Source: Nonomuraea turcica (GTDB lineage: Bacteria; Actinomycetota; Actinomycetes; Streptosporangiales; Streptosporangiaceae). Taken from it: a DNA stretch of 64,000 nt. The stretch spans positions 219,436 to 283,435 of the forward strand of contig NZ_JAUZQF010000019.1 in NCBI RefSeq assembly GCF_030718205.1. The letters run 5' to 3'. Below, piece after piece: positions 22,274 to 30,255 of this stretch. Made by a program: the position numbers and the translations under genes. The first letter of the stretch is position 1; each line of letters starts with the position of its first letter. The notes under the pieces were generated by a model. The model was given only the letters and a program-made list of their open reading frames with translations, had not been told where the DNA came from and made no database searches.

Positions 22274-23389
22274 TCACTCCCTGACCAAGGTCTGTACCTG
22301 CTCGTACGCCGTACGCAGGTCGCGTACGCCGGCAAGTGCGTCCACACTGCCGAGCACGGCCGACATGCCGCGGGTGACCGGCCGGTACGCCGGGTCGCAG
22401 GCGAGCGGCGACCACCACAGCAACCGGTGGCTCAGCAGCGACAACCGCCGCACGGCCGCCTGCATGGGCCCGCAGTCGCCGCGTTCCAGGCCGTCCGAGA
22501 GCACGATCACGAGGGCGCCGCGCGCCACGGTGACATAGCGGGGGTTGCCGAGGAACTCCTGGAGCGAGGCGCCGATCCGCGTCCCGCCCTCGGCGTCCAG
22601 GACGACGTCGCTCAGCGAGCCCACGGCCGCATCGACGTCACGGGCGCGCAGCGGCCCGGTGACGCGGGTGAGCCGGGTGCCGAAGGTGAACACCTCGGCG
22701 CGTTCGAGGCGGCCGACCACGGCGTGGGCGAAGCGGAGGTAGGCGGAGCTGTGCTGCTTCATCGACCCGGACACGTCGATGAGCAGCAGCACGCGGCGCT
22801 GCCGCCGCGGACGGTTCCGCCGCCGCAACGTCACGATCTCGCCGTGTCCGCGCCAGGACTCACGGCAGATTCTGGCGACGTCGATCCACGGCCCTCGCCG
22901 GGCTGGCCGGCGGCGGCGTGACCGGACCGTCGGCACCGCGCCGGGCAGTTCCCGCCGCAGCAGCGAGAGCACTGCCCGGTCGGCCTCGCTCGCCGGGCCG
23001 AACACCGGGCGTCTCTCGCGCTCCGAGGAGCCGGCCTTGAGGCCCGCCTCCCCGCCGAACGTCGCCGTGAAAGGAGCTTCGTCCCCCTCTCCGCGCGGCG
23101 CGGGGGTCTCGTCGTCGGGGGACTCCTGATCGCGGACGGGCCGTGCCGCGACCTCCCCGAACCAGCGCTCGAACGTGGGGGAGTAGACCTCCAGGTCCTC
23201 GCTGGAGGTGGTGAGCGTGGCCGCCCCGATCCAGTAGAGGTGCGTGGCGTCGCGCGGGCCGACGGCCTCGATCGCCTGAAGGAAGACCCGCTGTCGGGGC
23301 ACCGGCACGCGCAGGCCCTGATCGTGCAGGTCCCGCAGGAACCCGTGCACATGATCGCCGATGCGCGCGACGAGGGACCGCTCAGTCAC
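22274..23389 (-). CDS. CoxE-like VWA-domain protein
   Basis: A 371-residue protein. The N-terminal helical half is rich in charge, with a disordered stretch around residues 85-135. The C-terminal von Willebrand A domain begins with the MIDAS motif DVSGS (205-209) in VLLLIDVSGSMKQ and continues with TFGTRLTRV and VIVLSDGLERGD. CoxE-type proteins pair with MoxR AAA ATPases and are needed to insert the metal-sulphur cofactor into molybdenum hydroxylases, as shown for CO dehydrogenase. The GTG at 23389 overlaps the stop of the MoxR gene by eight bases, implying translational coupling. An upstream ATG frame would sit inside the MoxR gene. Confidence 0.85.
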   Translation of the reverse strand: MTERSLVARIGDHVHGFLRDLHDQGLRVPVPRQRVFLQAIEAVGPRDATHLYWIGAATLTTSSEDLEVYSPTFERWFGEVAARPVRDQESPDDETPAPRGEGDEAPFTATFGGEAGLKAGSSERERRPVFGPASEADRAVLSLLRRELPGAVPTVRSRRRRPARRGPWIDVARICRESWRGHGEIVTLRRRNRPRRQRRVLLLIDVSGSMKQHSSAYLRFAHAVVGRLERAEVFTFGTRLTRVTGPLRARDVDAAVGSLSDVVLDAEGGTRIGASLQEFLGNPRYVTVARGALVIVLSDGLERGDCGPMQAAVRRLSLLSHRLLWWSPLACDPAYRPVTRGMSAVLGSVDALAGVRDLRTAYEQVQTLVRE

Positions 23390-24239
23390 GGAACATCTCC
23401 GCGGCATGGCGGCCGACAAGGGCCAGGTCCTCTTCGTGCTTGACGAGCAGCCCCGCGGACCGGCGCATCGCCTCCAGCCAGCTCGAGCCCTCGCGGGCCA
23501 GCGCCTGCACGCCGCGGGCCCAGGAGACCGACTCCGCGATGCCGGGGCGCTTCAGCAGAGCCAATCCGCGGATGCGATGCACGGCGGCCACGAGACGGGC
23601 CGCGCTCCTTTCGTCCAGACCCGGCGCCTGGGCGCGGATGATCGCTCGCTCCCGTTCGGCGTCGGGGAAGGGGATCCAGTGGTAAAGACACCGGCGCTTG
23701 AGCGCGTCGTGCAGTTCGCGCGTCCGGTTCGAGGTGAGGATGACGAACGGAGCGCTCGCCGCCCTGATGGTGCCGATCTCCGGGATGGTGATCTGAAAGT
23801 CGCCGAGGAACTCCAGGAGAAACGCCTCGAACTCGCTGTCCGCACGATCGATCTCGTCGATCAGCAGCACCGCCCCGGATGCCGCCCGCAGGGACCGCAG
23901 CAGCGGGCGCTGGAGCAGGAACTCCTCGCGGTACAGGTCGCCGACGCCGCGCCCCTCCACCTCGGCGGCCCGCAGGGACAGCAGCTGCTTCGGGTAGTCC
24001 CACTCGTACAGGGCCTGGGAGGCGTCCAGCCCCTCGTAGCACTGCAGCCGGATCAGCTCGCGGTCGAGGACCCGGGCCAGGACGTTCGCGATTTCGGTCT
24101 TGCCGACCCCCGGCTCACCCTCCAGAAGCAGCGGCAGCCCGAGCACGCCGGCCAGGTGGACGGCGGTGAGCAAGCCCTCGTCGGCGAGGTAGCCCTCCGC
24201 GGCCAGCCGCCGATCCAGCACGTCCTGATCAGCCGGCAC
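23382..24239 (-). CDS. MoxR-family AAA+ ATPase (CoxD-like)
   Basis: A 285-residue AAA+ protein with Walker A GEPGVGKT (41-48), Walker B LLIDEID (125-131), a sensor-1 LTSNRTRELHDALKRRC and an arginine-rich lid. The family acts as a chaperone; CoxD-type members assist maturation of the molybdenum-copper or molybdenum centre of xanthine-dehydrogenase-family enzymes. The start overlaps the end of the large-subunit gene by 11 bases, and the end overlaps the CoxE-like gene by eight. Both points tie it to the same operon. No other MoxR substrate gene is present. Confidence 0.88.
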   Translation of the reverse strand: MPADQDVLDRRLAAEGYLADEGLLTAVHLAGVLGLPLLLEGEPGVGKTEIANVLARVLDRELIRLQCYEGLDASQALYEWDYPKQLLSLRAAEVEGRGVGDLYREEFLLQRPLLRSLRAASGAVLLIDEIDRADSEFEAFLLEFLGDFQITIPEIGTIRAASAPFVILTSNRTRELHDALKRRCLYHWIPFPDAERERAIIRAQAPGLDERSAARLVAAVHRIRGLALLKRPGIAESVSWARGVQALAREGSSWLEAMRRSAGLLVKHEEDLALVGRHAAEMFRD

Positions 24240-25245
24240 GGCCGGCCCGCAGCTCGTCGAGTCCGCGCAGCACCTTCTCCGGAGTGAACGGCATGCTCGT
24301 CAGCCGTACGCCGACCGCGTCGTACACGGCGTTGGCGATCGCGGGGATCGGCGCGTTCGCCGTCATCTCACCGATTCCCTTCGCGCCGAACGGCCCGTTG
24401 TCGGCAGGCCGTTCGAGGAACACGCTGGTTTGCGCCGGGATGTCGGCCGGCCCCGGCATCAGGTATTCGGTGAAATCGACAGGGCCGTGCTCGCGCGAGT
24501 CCGGGTAGTACGGCTCGGTCGACTCGAACAGGGCGTGCGACAGGCCCATCCAGGCACCGCCCTCCACCTGCTGCGTCGCGATGGCCGGGTTGAGCGCCCG
24601 GCCGATCTCGTAGGTGTTGTAGAGCCGTAGCACCTCGATCACACCGGTCTCATCGTCGACCTCGACCTCGGCCACCGTGCACGCGTGGGCCTGGCAGGAG
24701 TCCGGGTCCATCTCGCCGGTCTCCGGCACCGGGGTGCTCGGCTCCTTGAGGAAGATGCCCCGGCCGGAGATGGTCCGGCCCTGCCGGAAATGCGCGGCGA
24801 GCGCGACTTCGCTGATGTGGATCTTCTTTTCCGACGATCCTTTGAGGCGGATGAAGCCCGTGCCGTCGGTCTCCAGATCCTCCGCGTCGACCTCCAGCTC
24901 GTCGGCGGCGACCTGGAGCATGACGTCCCTGGCCTCGCGCGCCGCCATGATCACGGCGTTGCCGACTCGGTGGGTGCCGCGGCTGGCGAACGTCCCCATG
25001 CAGTGCGGGCCGGTGTCAGTGTCGGCGGTGTCGACGATGATGTTCTCGATCGGGATGCCGAGCGTCTCCGCCGCGCATTGGGCGACGACCGTTCGCAGCC
25101 CCTGGCCAAGATCCACCGAGGAGAGCGTGACGACGAATCCGCCCATCGTGGTGGCGTGGACGAGTGCCTGCGACGGGTCGCCGCCGAGGTTCATCCCGGT
25201 CGGGTAGTTGACCGCCGCGTATCCGCGCCCGTGCCGTAACGCCAT
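24229..25245 (-). CDS. Molybdenum hydroxylase large subunit, C-terminal half (separate gene)
   Basis: A 338-residue protein equal to the C-terminal molybdopterin-binding half of xanthine-dehydrogenase-family large subunits. It holds YPTGMNLGGDPSQA, SSVDLGQGLRTV, EIGRALNPAIATQQVEGG and the catalytic-glutamate loop FGAKGIGEMTANAP. Read in the same frame, it is separated from the N-terminal-half gene only by TGA and one codon. A GGAGGG seven bases before the ATG at 25245 supports independent translation. Together the two halves (459 plus 338 residues) match a normal single-chain large subunit. The pair should assemble with the 2Fe-2S and FAD subunits encoded upstream. Confidence 0.88.
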   Translation of the reverse strand: MALRHGRGYAAVNYPTGMNLGGDPSQALVHATTMGGFVVTLSSVDLGQGLRTVVAQCAAETLGIPIENIIVDTADTDTGPHCMGTFASRGTHRVGNAVIMAAREARDVMLQVAADELEVDAEDLETDGTGFIRLKGSSEKKIHISEVALAAHFRQGRTISGRGIFLKEPSTPVPETGEMDPDSCQAHACTVAEVEVDDETGVIEVLRLYNTYEIGRALNPAIATQQVEGGAWMGLSHALFESTEPYYPDSREHGPVDFTEYLMPGPADIPAQTSVFLERPADNGPFGAKGIGEMTANAPIPAIANAVYDAVGVRLTSMPFTPEKVLRGLDELRAGRAG

Positions 25246-25248
25246 AGC

Positions 25249-26628
25249 TCAGCCCTCCGATCGCTCGGTCGACGACATCGCCCGGTACTCCGGCGGAAGG
25301 TCGTGCCCCACCAGGTCAGCGGCGCTCTGGATCACCTCGACCAGCGCCGTGCCGGACGCGATCTTGCGATGCGCTTTCATGTCGCCGTCCCGGTAGGCGT
25401 TCTTGAGCCGAAGCTGCAGCGGGTCCATGTTCAGCTCCCGGGCGATGCGGTCCATGTGCGACTCCAGCGCGAAGTCGCCGATCGTGACGCCGAACCCGCG
25501 CATGGCGCTGGACGGCGTTCGGTTCGTGTAGACGCAGTAGGCGTCGACGTGGACGTTCGGGATCGTGTACGGGCCGGGCATGTGCGCCGCCGCCTTGGTG
25601 GTGCCGTACGGGCTGTGCCGGGAGTACGCGCCCGCGTCCACGTAGAGCGTGATCTTGCGGGCGACGATCCGGCCGTCGTCCATGACGCCGTCCTTGATGT
25701 AGATGCGCTCGGCCGCACGCGGGGACGACACCTGCATCTCCTCGGCGCGGCTGTAGACGTACTTGGCGGGCCGGCCGGTGAGCGTGGCGGCGATGCAGGC
25801 GAGCGGTTCGACGATGACGTCGACCTTGCCGCCGAACCCGCCCCCGACGGTGCCCCCGACGACGCGCAGGCTGGTGGGCGGGACGCCGAGGATGAGCGCG
25901 GTGTTGTCGAGGGTGAAGAAGGCGGCCTGGGTGTTGCTGTGGATCCGCAGCCGGCCGTCGCCCTGGGGGACGACGATGCAGCCGGTCGGCTCGGTCGGCG
26001 CGTGTTCGATCGGGGAGGAGCTGTAGCCGCCCTCGATGATGCGGTCCGCCTCCGCGAAGCCCCGCTCGACGTCGCCGAAGCGGACCCGGCGGCAATGATG
26101 TCCCTCGTACACGAAGTGGTTGGTGCCCGCCTGCTTGATGATCGGGGCGCCGTCGGCCAGCGCCTCCTCGACGTCGAGAACGGCGGGCAGGTCGGTGTAG
26201 TCGACCACGACCCGGGCCGCGCCCTCGCGGGCGGCGTCCTCGGTCTCGGCGACCACGGCGACGATCGGCTCGCCGCGATAGAGGACCCGGTCCTCGGCCA
26301 GTACCGGCTCGTCGTCGGGTCCCACGCCGATCAGGCGCAGCACGACGTACCAGTTGTTCGGGACGTCCTCGTGGGTGATGACGCGCAGCACGCCCGGCAC
26401 CGCGAGGGCGCCGGAGACGTCGACCCGGTTGATGAGGGCGTGGTGCCGCGTGGACCGGTGGATCTTGACATGCGTCATCCCCGGCAGCGTCATGTCCTCG
26501 AAGAAGACCGTGCGGCCGGTGACGTGACCGCGGGCGTCCGAGCGCTGGACCGCGGAGCCGATGACGTCGAAGTCGCCCGCACGCTCGGCCTTGAAGTACG
26601 CGACGTCGATCGGGGTGAGGCGTGCCAT
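25249..26628 (-). CDS. Molybdenum hydroxylase large subunit, N-terminal half (separate gene)
   Basis: A 459-residue protein equal to the N-terminal half of a xanthine-dehydrogenase-family large subunit. It has the aldehyde-oxidase a/b hammerhead (about residues 20-130) with FFEDMTLPGMTHVKI and ALAVPGVLRVITHEDVP. The first molybdopterin-binding part follows, with GGTVGGGFGGKVDV and PSSAMRGFGV. The MRGFG loop is of the xanthine dehydrogenase/hydroxylase kind, not the AYRCSFR loop of aerobic CO dehydrogenase, so the enzyme probably hydroxylates an N-heterocycle or aromatic substrate. The start overlaps the 2Fe-2S gene stop by one base (TGATG). It ends in a TGA three bases before the ATG of the C-terminal-half gene. 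Confidence 0.9.
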   Translation of the reverse strand: MARLTPIDVAYFKAERAGDFDVIGSAVQRSDARGHVTGRTVFFEDMTLPGMTHVKIHRSTRHHALINRVDVSGALAVPGVLRVITHEDVPNNWYVVLRLIGVGPDDEPVLAEDRVLYRGEPIVAVVAETEDAAREGAARVVVDYTDLPAVLDVEEALADGAPIIKQAGTNHFVYEGHHCRRVRFGDVERGFAEADRIIEGGYSSSPIEHAPTEPTGCIVVPQGDGRLRIHSNTQAAFFTLDNTALILGVPPTSLRVVGGTVGGGFGGKVDVIVEPLACIAATLTGRPAKYVYSRAEEMQVSSPRAAERIYIKDGVMDDGRIVARKITLYVDAGAYSRHSPYGTTKAAAHMPGPYTIPNVHVDAYCVYTNRTPSSAMRGFGVTIGDFALESHMDRIARELNMDPLQLRLKNAYRDGDMKAHRKIASGTALVEVIQSAADLVGHDLPPEYRAMSSTERSEG

Positions 26629-27131
26629 CAGACCTCGGCCTCCACGGGCTCGAGCCGGGCGCCGCGGCGGCGCTCGGCGGCGGTGAGGACGGCGGAGATG
26701 ATCGGCTCGTATCCGGTGCAGCGGCAGACGTTGCCGCAGATCGCCTCGGTGACCTCCTGACGGGTCGGATCCGGCTTCCGGTTGAGCAGCGCCGTGGTGG
26801 ACATGATCATCCCGGGGGTGCAGAATCCGCACTGCGTCGCGAAGAGGTCGACGAACGCCTGCTGGACGTCGCTGAGCCGGTCGCCATCGGCCAAGCCCTC
26901 GATCGTCTCCACGACAGAGCCGTCGACCGTCACGACGGGGATCAGGCACGAGACCACGGGCCGGCCATCCAGCAGCACCGTGCAGCTGCCGCAGCCCCCT
27001 TGCGCGCAGCCGCGCTTGGCCCCCATCAGCCCGAACGTCTCGCGCAGGGCGGTCAGCAACGTCGTCGACGGCCGGGCGATCAGCTCCCGCTCGGCGCCGT
27101 TCAGCTTGAGCGTGACGATTGTCGAGGGCAT
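26628..27131 (-). CDS. Molybdenum hydroxylase 2Fe-2S subunit (CoxS/XdhC-like)
   Basis: A 167-residue electron-transfer subunit. The plant-type 2Fe-2S ligands are Cys42, Cys47, Cys50 and Cys62 (GCAQGGCGSCTVLLDG then SC). The second cluster is held by Cys101, Cys104, Cys136 and Cys138 (QCGFCTPGM and CRCTGYEP). A further cysteine at 132 replaces the usual serine in the GNVCRC segment. The length is normal for the family. The ATG at 27131 has AAAGGGAA upstream. It lies between the FAD subunit (11 bases) and the large-subunit N-terminal half (one-base overlap), the standard medium-small-large order. Confidence 0.92.
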   Translation of the reverse strand: MPSTIVTLKLNGAERELIARPSTTLLTALRETFGLMGAKRGCAQGGCGSCTVLLDGRPVVSCLIPVVTVDGSVVETIEGLADGDRLSDVQQAFVDLFATQCGFCTPGMIMSTTALLNRKPDPTRQEVTEAICGNVCRCTGYEPIISAVLTAAERRRGARLEPVEAEV

Positions 27132-27142
27132 ACGATTCCCTT

Positions 27143-27940
27143 TCATGCCCCGAGCAGGGCGCGACGCAGGTGGACGGGATAGACCCGAGCGCGGTACCAG
27201 GCGGAGGCGTAGGCGTCGTCGAACGGCTCGAAGACGTCCGCTTCGGCCGCCCGGGCGACGACCTCGGCGTTCAGCGGCGCCCCCAGCAGAACGCGCTCGG
27301 CGCCGACCGCGCGCACCAGGCGGCGCGCGAGGCCGCCGAGCACGAGACGCACGTCGCCGACCAGGCCATCCTCGATCGTGATCCGGGCCGCCACCGTGAC
27401 GATGGATCCTGAGTTGAGACGCCGCCGAGTCGCCTTGTAAAACCGGAACGCATCCTTCGCCGGAGCGGTGAACCGGACACGGGTCACCAACTCGCCCGCC
27501 CATGGGCCGTCGGTGACCACCCGCTCGAGCGGCTCGCGGCGCGCGCCGTCGGCGCCGAGCACGTCCAGCTCCGCGTCCAGGGCCAGCAGAGCCGCCGCCA
27601 GGTCGCCGTACGGCTGCGGCACGAAAAGGTTGCCGGCCACGGTGGCGAGGCTGCGGACCGGCGGGGAGGCGATCGAGCGGACACAGCCGGACAGGTAGCT
27701 CAACCGGGCATCGTCCTCGACGTCCGCGAGCGTGGTGGCCGCCCCTAGGGTCACCGTGGCGCCGGCGACGTCGATGCCGGAAAGTCCCGCCCTGCGCAGG
27801 CTGACCAGCCGCAGGTCGCCGCCGGCTTGATCGTTCAGCCGGGCCATCAGATGGGTGCCGCCGCCGAGGGGCAGGGCCCCCGCCTGAAGCGCCGCATGAG
27901 CCGCCTCGGCGCTCTCAGGCATCTGAACCGATATCAGCAT
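27143..27940 (-). CDS. Molybdenum hydroxylase FAD-binding subunit (CoxM/XdhB-like)
   Basis: A 265-residue FAD-binding medium subunit. LPLGGGTHLMARLN matches the first FAD loop, TVAGNLFVPQPYGDL matches the second ATVGGN-type loop, and the C-terminal CO-dehydrogenase flavoprotein domain ends with YRARVYPVHLRRAL. It passes electrons from the 2Fe-2S subunit to the final acceptor. The ATG at 27940 lies just downstream of a perfect 18-bp palindrome; a longer frame to 27985 would run across it. It is the first gene of the operon, divergent from the GntR regulator. Confidence 0.9.
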   Translation of the reverse strand: MLISVQMPESAEAAHAALQAGALPLGGGTHLMARLNDQAGGDLRLVSLRRAGLSGIDVAGATVTLGAATTLADVEDDARLSYLSGCVRSIASPPVRSLATVAGNLFVPQPYGDLAAALLALDAELDVLGADGARREPLERVVTDGPWAGELVTRVRFTAPAKDAFRFYKATRRRLNSGSIVTVAARITIEDGLVGDVRLVLGGLARRLVRAVGAERVLLGAPLNAEVVARAAEADVFEPFDDAYASAWYRARVYPVHLRRALLGA

Positions 27941-27950
27941 GCGCACTCCT

Positions 27951-27968
27951 ATTATCGATATCGATAAT
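27951..27968. promoter_or_regulatory. Perfect 18-bp palindrome, putative GntR operator
   Basis: ATTATCGATATCGATAAT is fully self-complementary and AT-rich in an otherwise GC-rich region. It lies ten bases upstream of the FAD-subunit start and 66 bases from the divergent GntR start. It is the obvious operator for that regulator. Confidence 0.75.
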
Positions 27969-28034
27969 TGGAGCATAGGTGGCATGATCTAAGAGTCAAG
28001 GGCGCTCTGGGCCCTCAACGTCACAGGAGGCTTG

Positions 28035-28724
28035 TTGTCGGAAAACCCGTCCATCGTCCCGCGCTCCGCGCGGCCGACGCTGAGCCAGCAGATCCGCGAC
28101 GGTCTGCTGCAGCGGATCGTCGCCGGCGAGCTCGGCGAGGGGGACCGGCTGATCGAGACGAAGATCGCCATCGAGTTCGGAACCAGCCAGGCCCCGGTCC
28201 GGGAGGCGCTTCGGCAGCTCGAGGGCCTCGGCCTCATCGAGGGCCAGCCTCGTCACGGCAGCCGGGTGCTTCCCTTCGCCGAGCAGACGATCCGTGAGGC
28301 GTACATCGTACGGGCGGCACTGGAGGAGACGGCGACACGGCTCGCCATGCTGGCCGGAACCCTCCCCTTCGACCGGCTGGGGGAGGCGGTCGAGGAGATG
28401 TACCGCTGCGCCCGGGACAACGACGTGCACGGCATCGGCCTTGCCAGCGCGCGGTTTCACCGGCACGTCGTCCAGGCCGGCGGCAACGGGCTGCTGACCC
28501 GGGCCTGGGAGGCGCTGCAGATCGAGGCGCGCACGGCCATCGCCCTGATGGTCACCAGGCCGGAGCTCGAGCGGGTCGCCGATGAGCACCGCGAGCTCCT
28601 GGACGTCATGCGCGCCGGTGACGTCGAGATGGCCTGCCGTCACGCCCGCGACCACCAGTGGGCCTACGCCGACACGCCGCACGACCCGTACGGAACGCCG
28701 AAGCGTGGGGACTGGAACGTGTGA
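28035..28724 (+). CDS. GntR-family (FadR/FCD type) transcriptional regulator
   Basis: A 229-residue regulator. The N-terminal winged helix (about 12-75) reads LSQQIRDGLLQRIVAGELGE then FGTSQAPVREALRQLEGLGLI, the GntR signature. The C-terminal FCD domain (about 85-210) has ARFHRHVVQAGGN and EHRELLDVMRAGD with the metal-binding histidines typical of this branch. Starts at TTG 28032 or 28035 follow AGGAGG; the second has the better, though still short, spacing. It is divergent from the molybdenum hydroxylase operon and presumably represses it until an organic-acid-type effector binds. The inferred operator lies between the two. Confidence 0.9.
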   Translation: MSENPSIVPRSARPTLSQQIRDGLLQRIVAGELGEGDRLIETKIAIEFGTSQAPVREALRQLEGLGLIEGQPRHGSRVLPFAEQTIREAYIVRAALEETATRLAMLAGTLPFDRLGEAVEEMYRCARDNDVHGIGLASARFHRHVVQAGGNGLLTRAWEALQIEARTAIALMVTRPELERVADEHRELLDVMRAGDVEMACRHARDHQWAYADTPHDPYGTPKRGDWNV

Positions 28725-28778
28725 CGGCAGACCCGCATGACGTGCTGAATCGTCGCGCGGGCTCGTCGCGTTCCGGGC

Positions 28779-29255
28779 TCAGGAGTCCGCGGTGAGCCGC
28801 TGCGCCTGCGCACGGCCGACCGCGGCAGCCCGGTGGAGAAAGTCGGCGATCAGGTCCAGCTCCGCGTCGTCGTAGCGGTCGAGCGCCTCGGCGAACGCCC
28901 TGCCCGGGATCTCCCAGGCCGAGCCGATCCGCGCGCGGGCTTCGGGGGCGAGGGCGACCAGGGCCCGCCTGCGGTCGTCGGGGTCGGCCTGCCGCACGAC
29001 GAGGCCTGCTTTGTCCAGGCGGTCTATCAGGCGGGTGGCCGCGCTGGGGGTCAGGCCGGTGAGGCGGGCGATCTCGCCACTGCTCACGGGGCCCGACTCC
29101 AGGTCGAGCAGCGCCACGCACTGCAGGTCGGTGGGGTGGATGCCGAGCCGGTCGGCCATGGCCTGGTTGAACAGCGTGTAGGCCGCGTAATGGCGCTGGC
29201 TCTCATCGGCGATGCGCTTCAACGTCTCGGCTCGGTTTGACACAGGCCGCTCCAT
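28779..29255 (-). CDS. MarR-family transcriptional regulator
   Basis: A 158-residue winged-helix regulator. HPTDLQCVALLDLESGPVSSGEIARLTGLTPSAATRLIDRLDKAGLV contains the recognition helix, and ADPDDRRRALVALA is the wing with the conserved D-x-R-R. The flanking helices form the dimer domain. ATG at 29255 was chosen; an in-frame ATG at 29276 would lie inside the palindrome just upstream. It is divergent from an NmrA-like gene and separated from it by an inverted repeat that is probably its operator. Confidence 0.88.
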   Translation of the reverse strand: MERPVSNRAETLKRIADESQRHYAAYTLFNQAMADRLGIHPTDLQCVALLDLESGPVSSGEIARLTGLTPSAATRLIDRLDKAGLVVRQADPDDRRRALVALAPEARARIGSAWEIPGRAFAEALDRYDDAELDLIADFLHRAAAVGRAQAQRLTADS

Positions 29256-29266
29256 GCTTCTAATAA

Positions 29267-29281
29267 TTTGCATCATGCAAA
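29267..29281. promoter_or_regulatory. Putative MarR operator
   Basis: TTTGCAT-C-ATGCAAA is a perfect inverted repeat with a one-base centre, 11 bases upstream of the MarR start and in the space shared with the divergent NmrA-like gene. Confidence 0.65.
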
Positions 29282-29423
29282 CTTTGCGTGGATCAAAGTT
29301 TGTGCCACGCCTCCATCCTAGCGGGAGACCCGCATGCTCGTCCGCGCGTCTCGCCCGCTACGGCCTGGTGTGGCTCCTGCCGAGCACACCGCAGACCCTC
29401 CACTCGAAGGGATATCAACAGAA

Positions 29424-30245
29424 ATGACCACTCTTGTCACCGGCGCCCGCGGTGCCGTCGCCAGCGCCCTCATCGGCCTCCTGCGCGAGCAGGGGCGGCC
29501 CGTCCGCCCGGCCTCCAAGGCCCCCGCCGACCCGTCGGTCGTCAAGTGCGACTTGAGCGACCCGTCCACCTTCACCGCCGCCCTCGCGGGCGTGACGTCG
29601 GTGTTCCTGTACGCCGAACCCTCGCACGCCGGCGAATTCGCCGAAACGGCCGCCGCGGCCGGAGTCGAGCACATCGTGCTGCTGTCCTCATCGGCCGTGC
29701 TCACGCCCGATCCCGACGCCGGCCCGCTGGCCAAGTCCCACATCGACGCGGAACGCGCCGTGGCCGCCTCGCCGGTGCGGAGCACGTCGCTGCGGCCCGG
29801 CACTTTCTGCGGCAACGCGATGGCATGGTCGTGGCCCGTCAAATCCGGGACGCCGATCAGCCTGCCGTACCCGGACGCGCACGTCGATGCCGTCCACGAG
29901 GCCGACGTCGCCGCGGTGGCCGCCGCCGTGCTCGCCGACCCCGCGCTCGGCGGCCGGCCGTACACGCTGACCGGGCCGCAGTCGCTCACGTTCACCGAGC
30001 AGATCGGCATCCTGTCCCGCGTCACCGGGCGTGACATCTCCGTCAAGCACGTCACCCGGCAGGAGTGGAAGGCCGAGATGGCCCAGTACATCGACGGGCC
30101 CGTCGCCGACGCCCTCCTGGACTACTGGCAGAGCTGCGACGGCCGCCCGGCCGAGCTCACCACGGTCGTCGAAGAGTTGACCGGGCGTCCCGCGCGCACC
30201 TTCGCCTCATGGGCCGAGCAACACCGAGCCGCCTTCCTCGGCTGA
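29424..30245 (+). CDS. NmrA/SDR-like NAD(P)H-binding protein
   Basis: A 273-residue atypical short-chain dehydrogenase. The N-terminus TLVTGARGAVASALIGLL is a Rossmann NAD(P)-binding loop (GxxGxxx variant). HIVLLSSSAVL follows, then RPGTFCGNAM and VHEADVAAVAAAVL, in the order seen in NmrA-like proteins (relatives of quinone oxidoreductase 2 and redox sensors). No YxxxK catalytic pair is evident, so it may sense redox state or reduce quinones or aldehydes. ATG at 29424 has GAAGGG upstream at a longer distance. It is divergent from a MarR regulator and is probably its target. Confidence 0.8.
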   Translation: MTTLVTGARGAVASALIGLLREQGRPVRPASKAPADPSVVKCDLSDPSTFTAALAGVTSVFLYAEPSHAGEFAETAAAAGVEHIVLLSSSAVLTPDPDAGPLAKSHIDAERAVAASPVRSTSLRPGTFCGNAMAWSWPVKSGTPISLPYPDAHVDAVHEADVAAVAAAVLADPALGGRPYTLTGPQSLTFTEQIGILSRVTGRDISVKHVTRQEWKAEMAQYIDGPVADALLDYWQSCDGRPAELTTVVEELTGRPARTFASWAEQHRAAFLG

Positions 30246-30255
30246 CAGTTGGTGG

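Noticed and set aside
25249..25251. In-frame TGA between the hydroxylase halves as a selenocysteine codon
   Set aside because: A ribosome site and ATG directly follow, and no reason for selenium at this surface position is seen. Gene fission is simpler.
24229..26628. Aerobic carbon monoxide dehydrogenase
   Set aside because: CoxD/CoxE-like genes are present, but the large subunit has MRGFG where form I CO dehydrogenase has AYRCSFR, so a CO-oxidising role is not supported.
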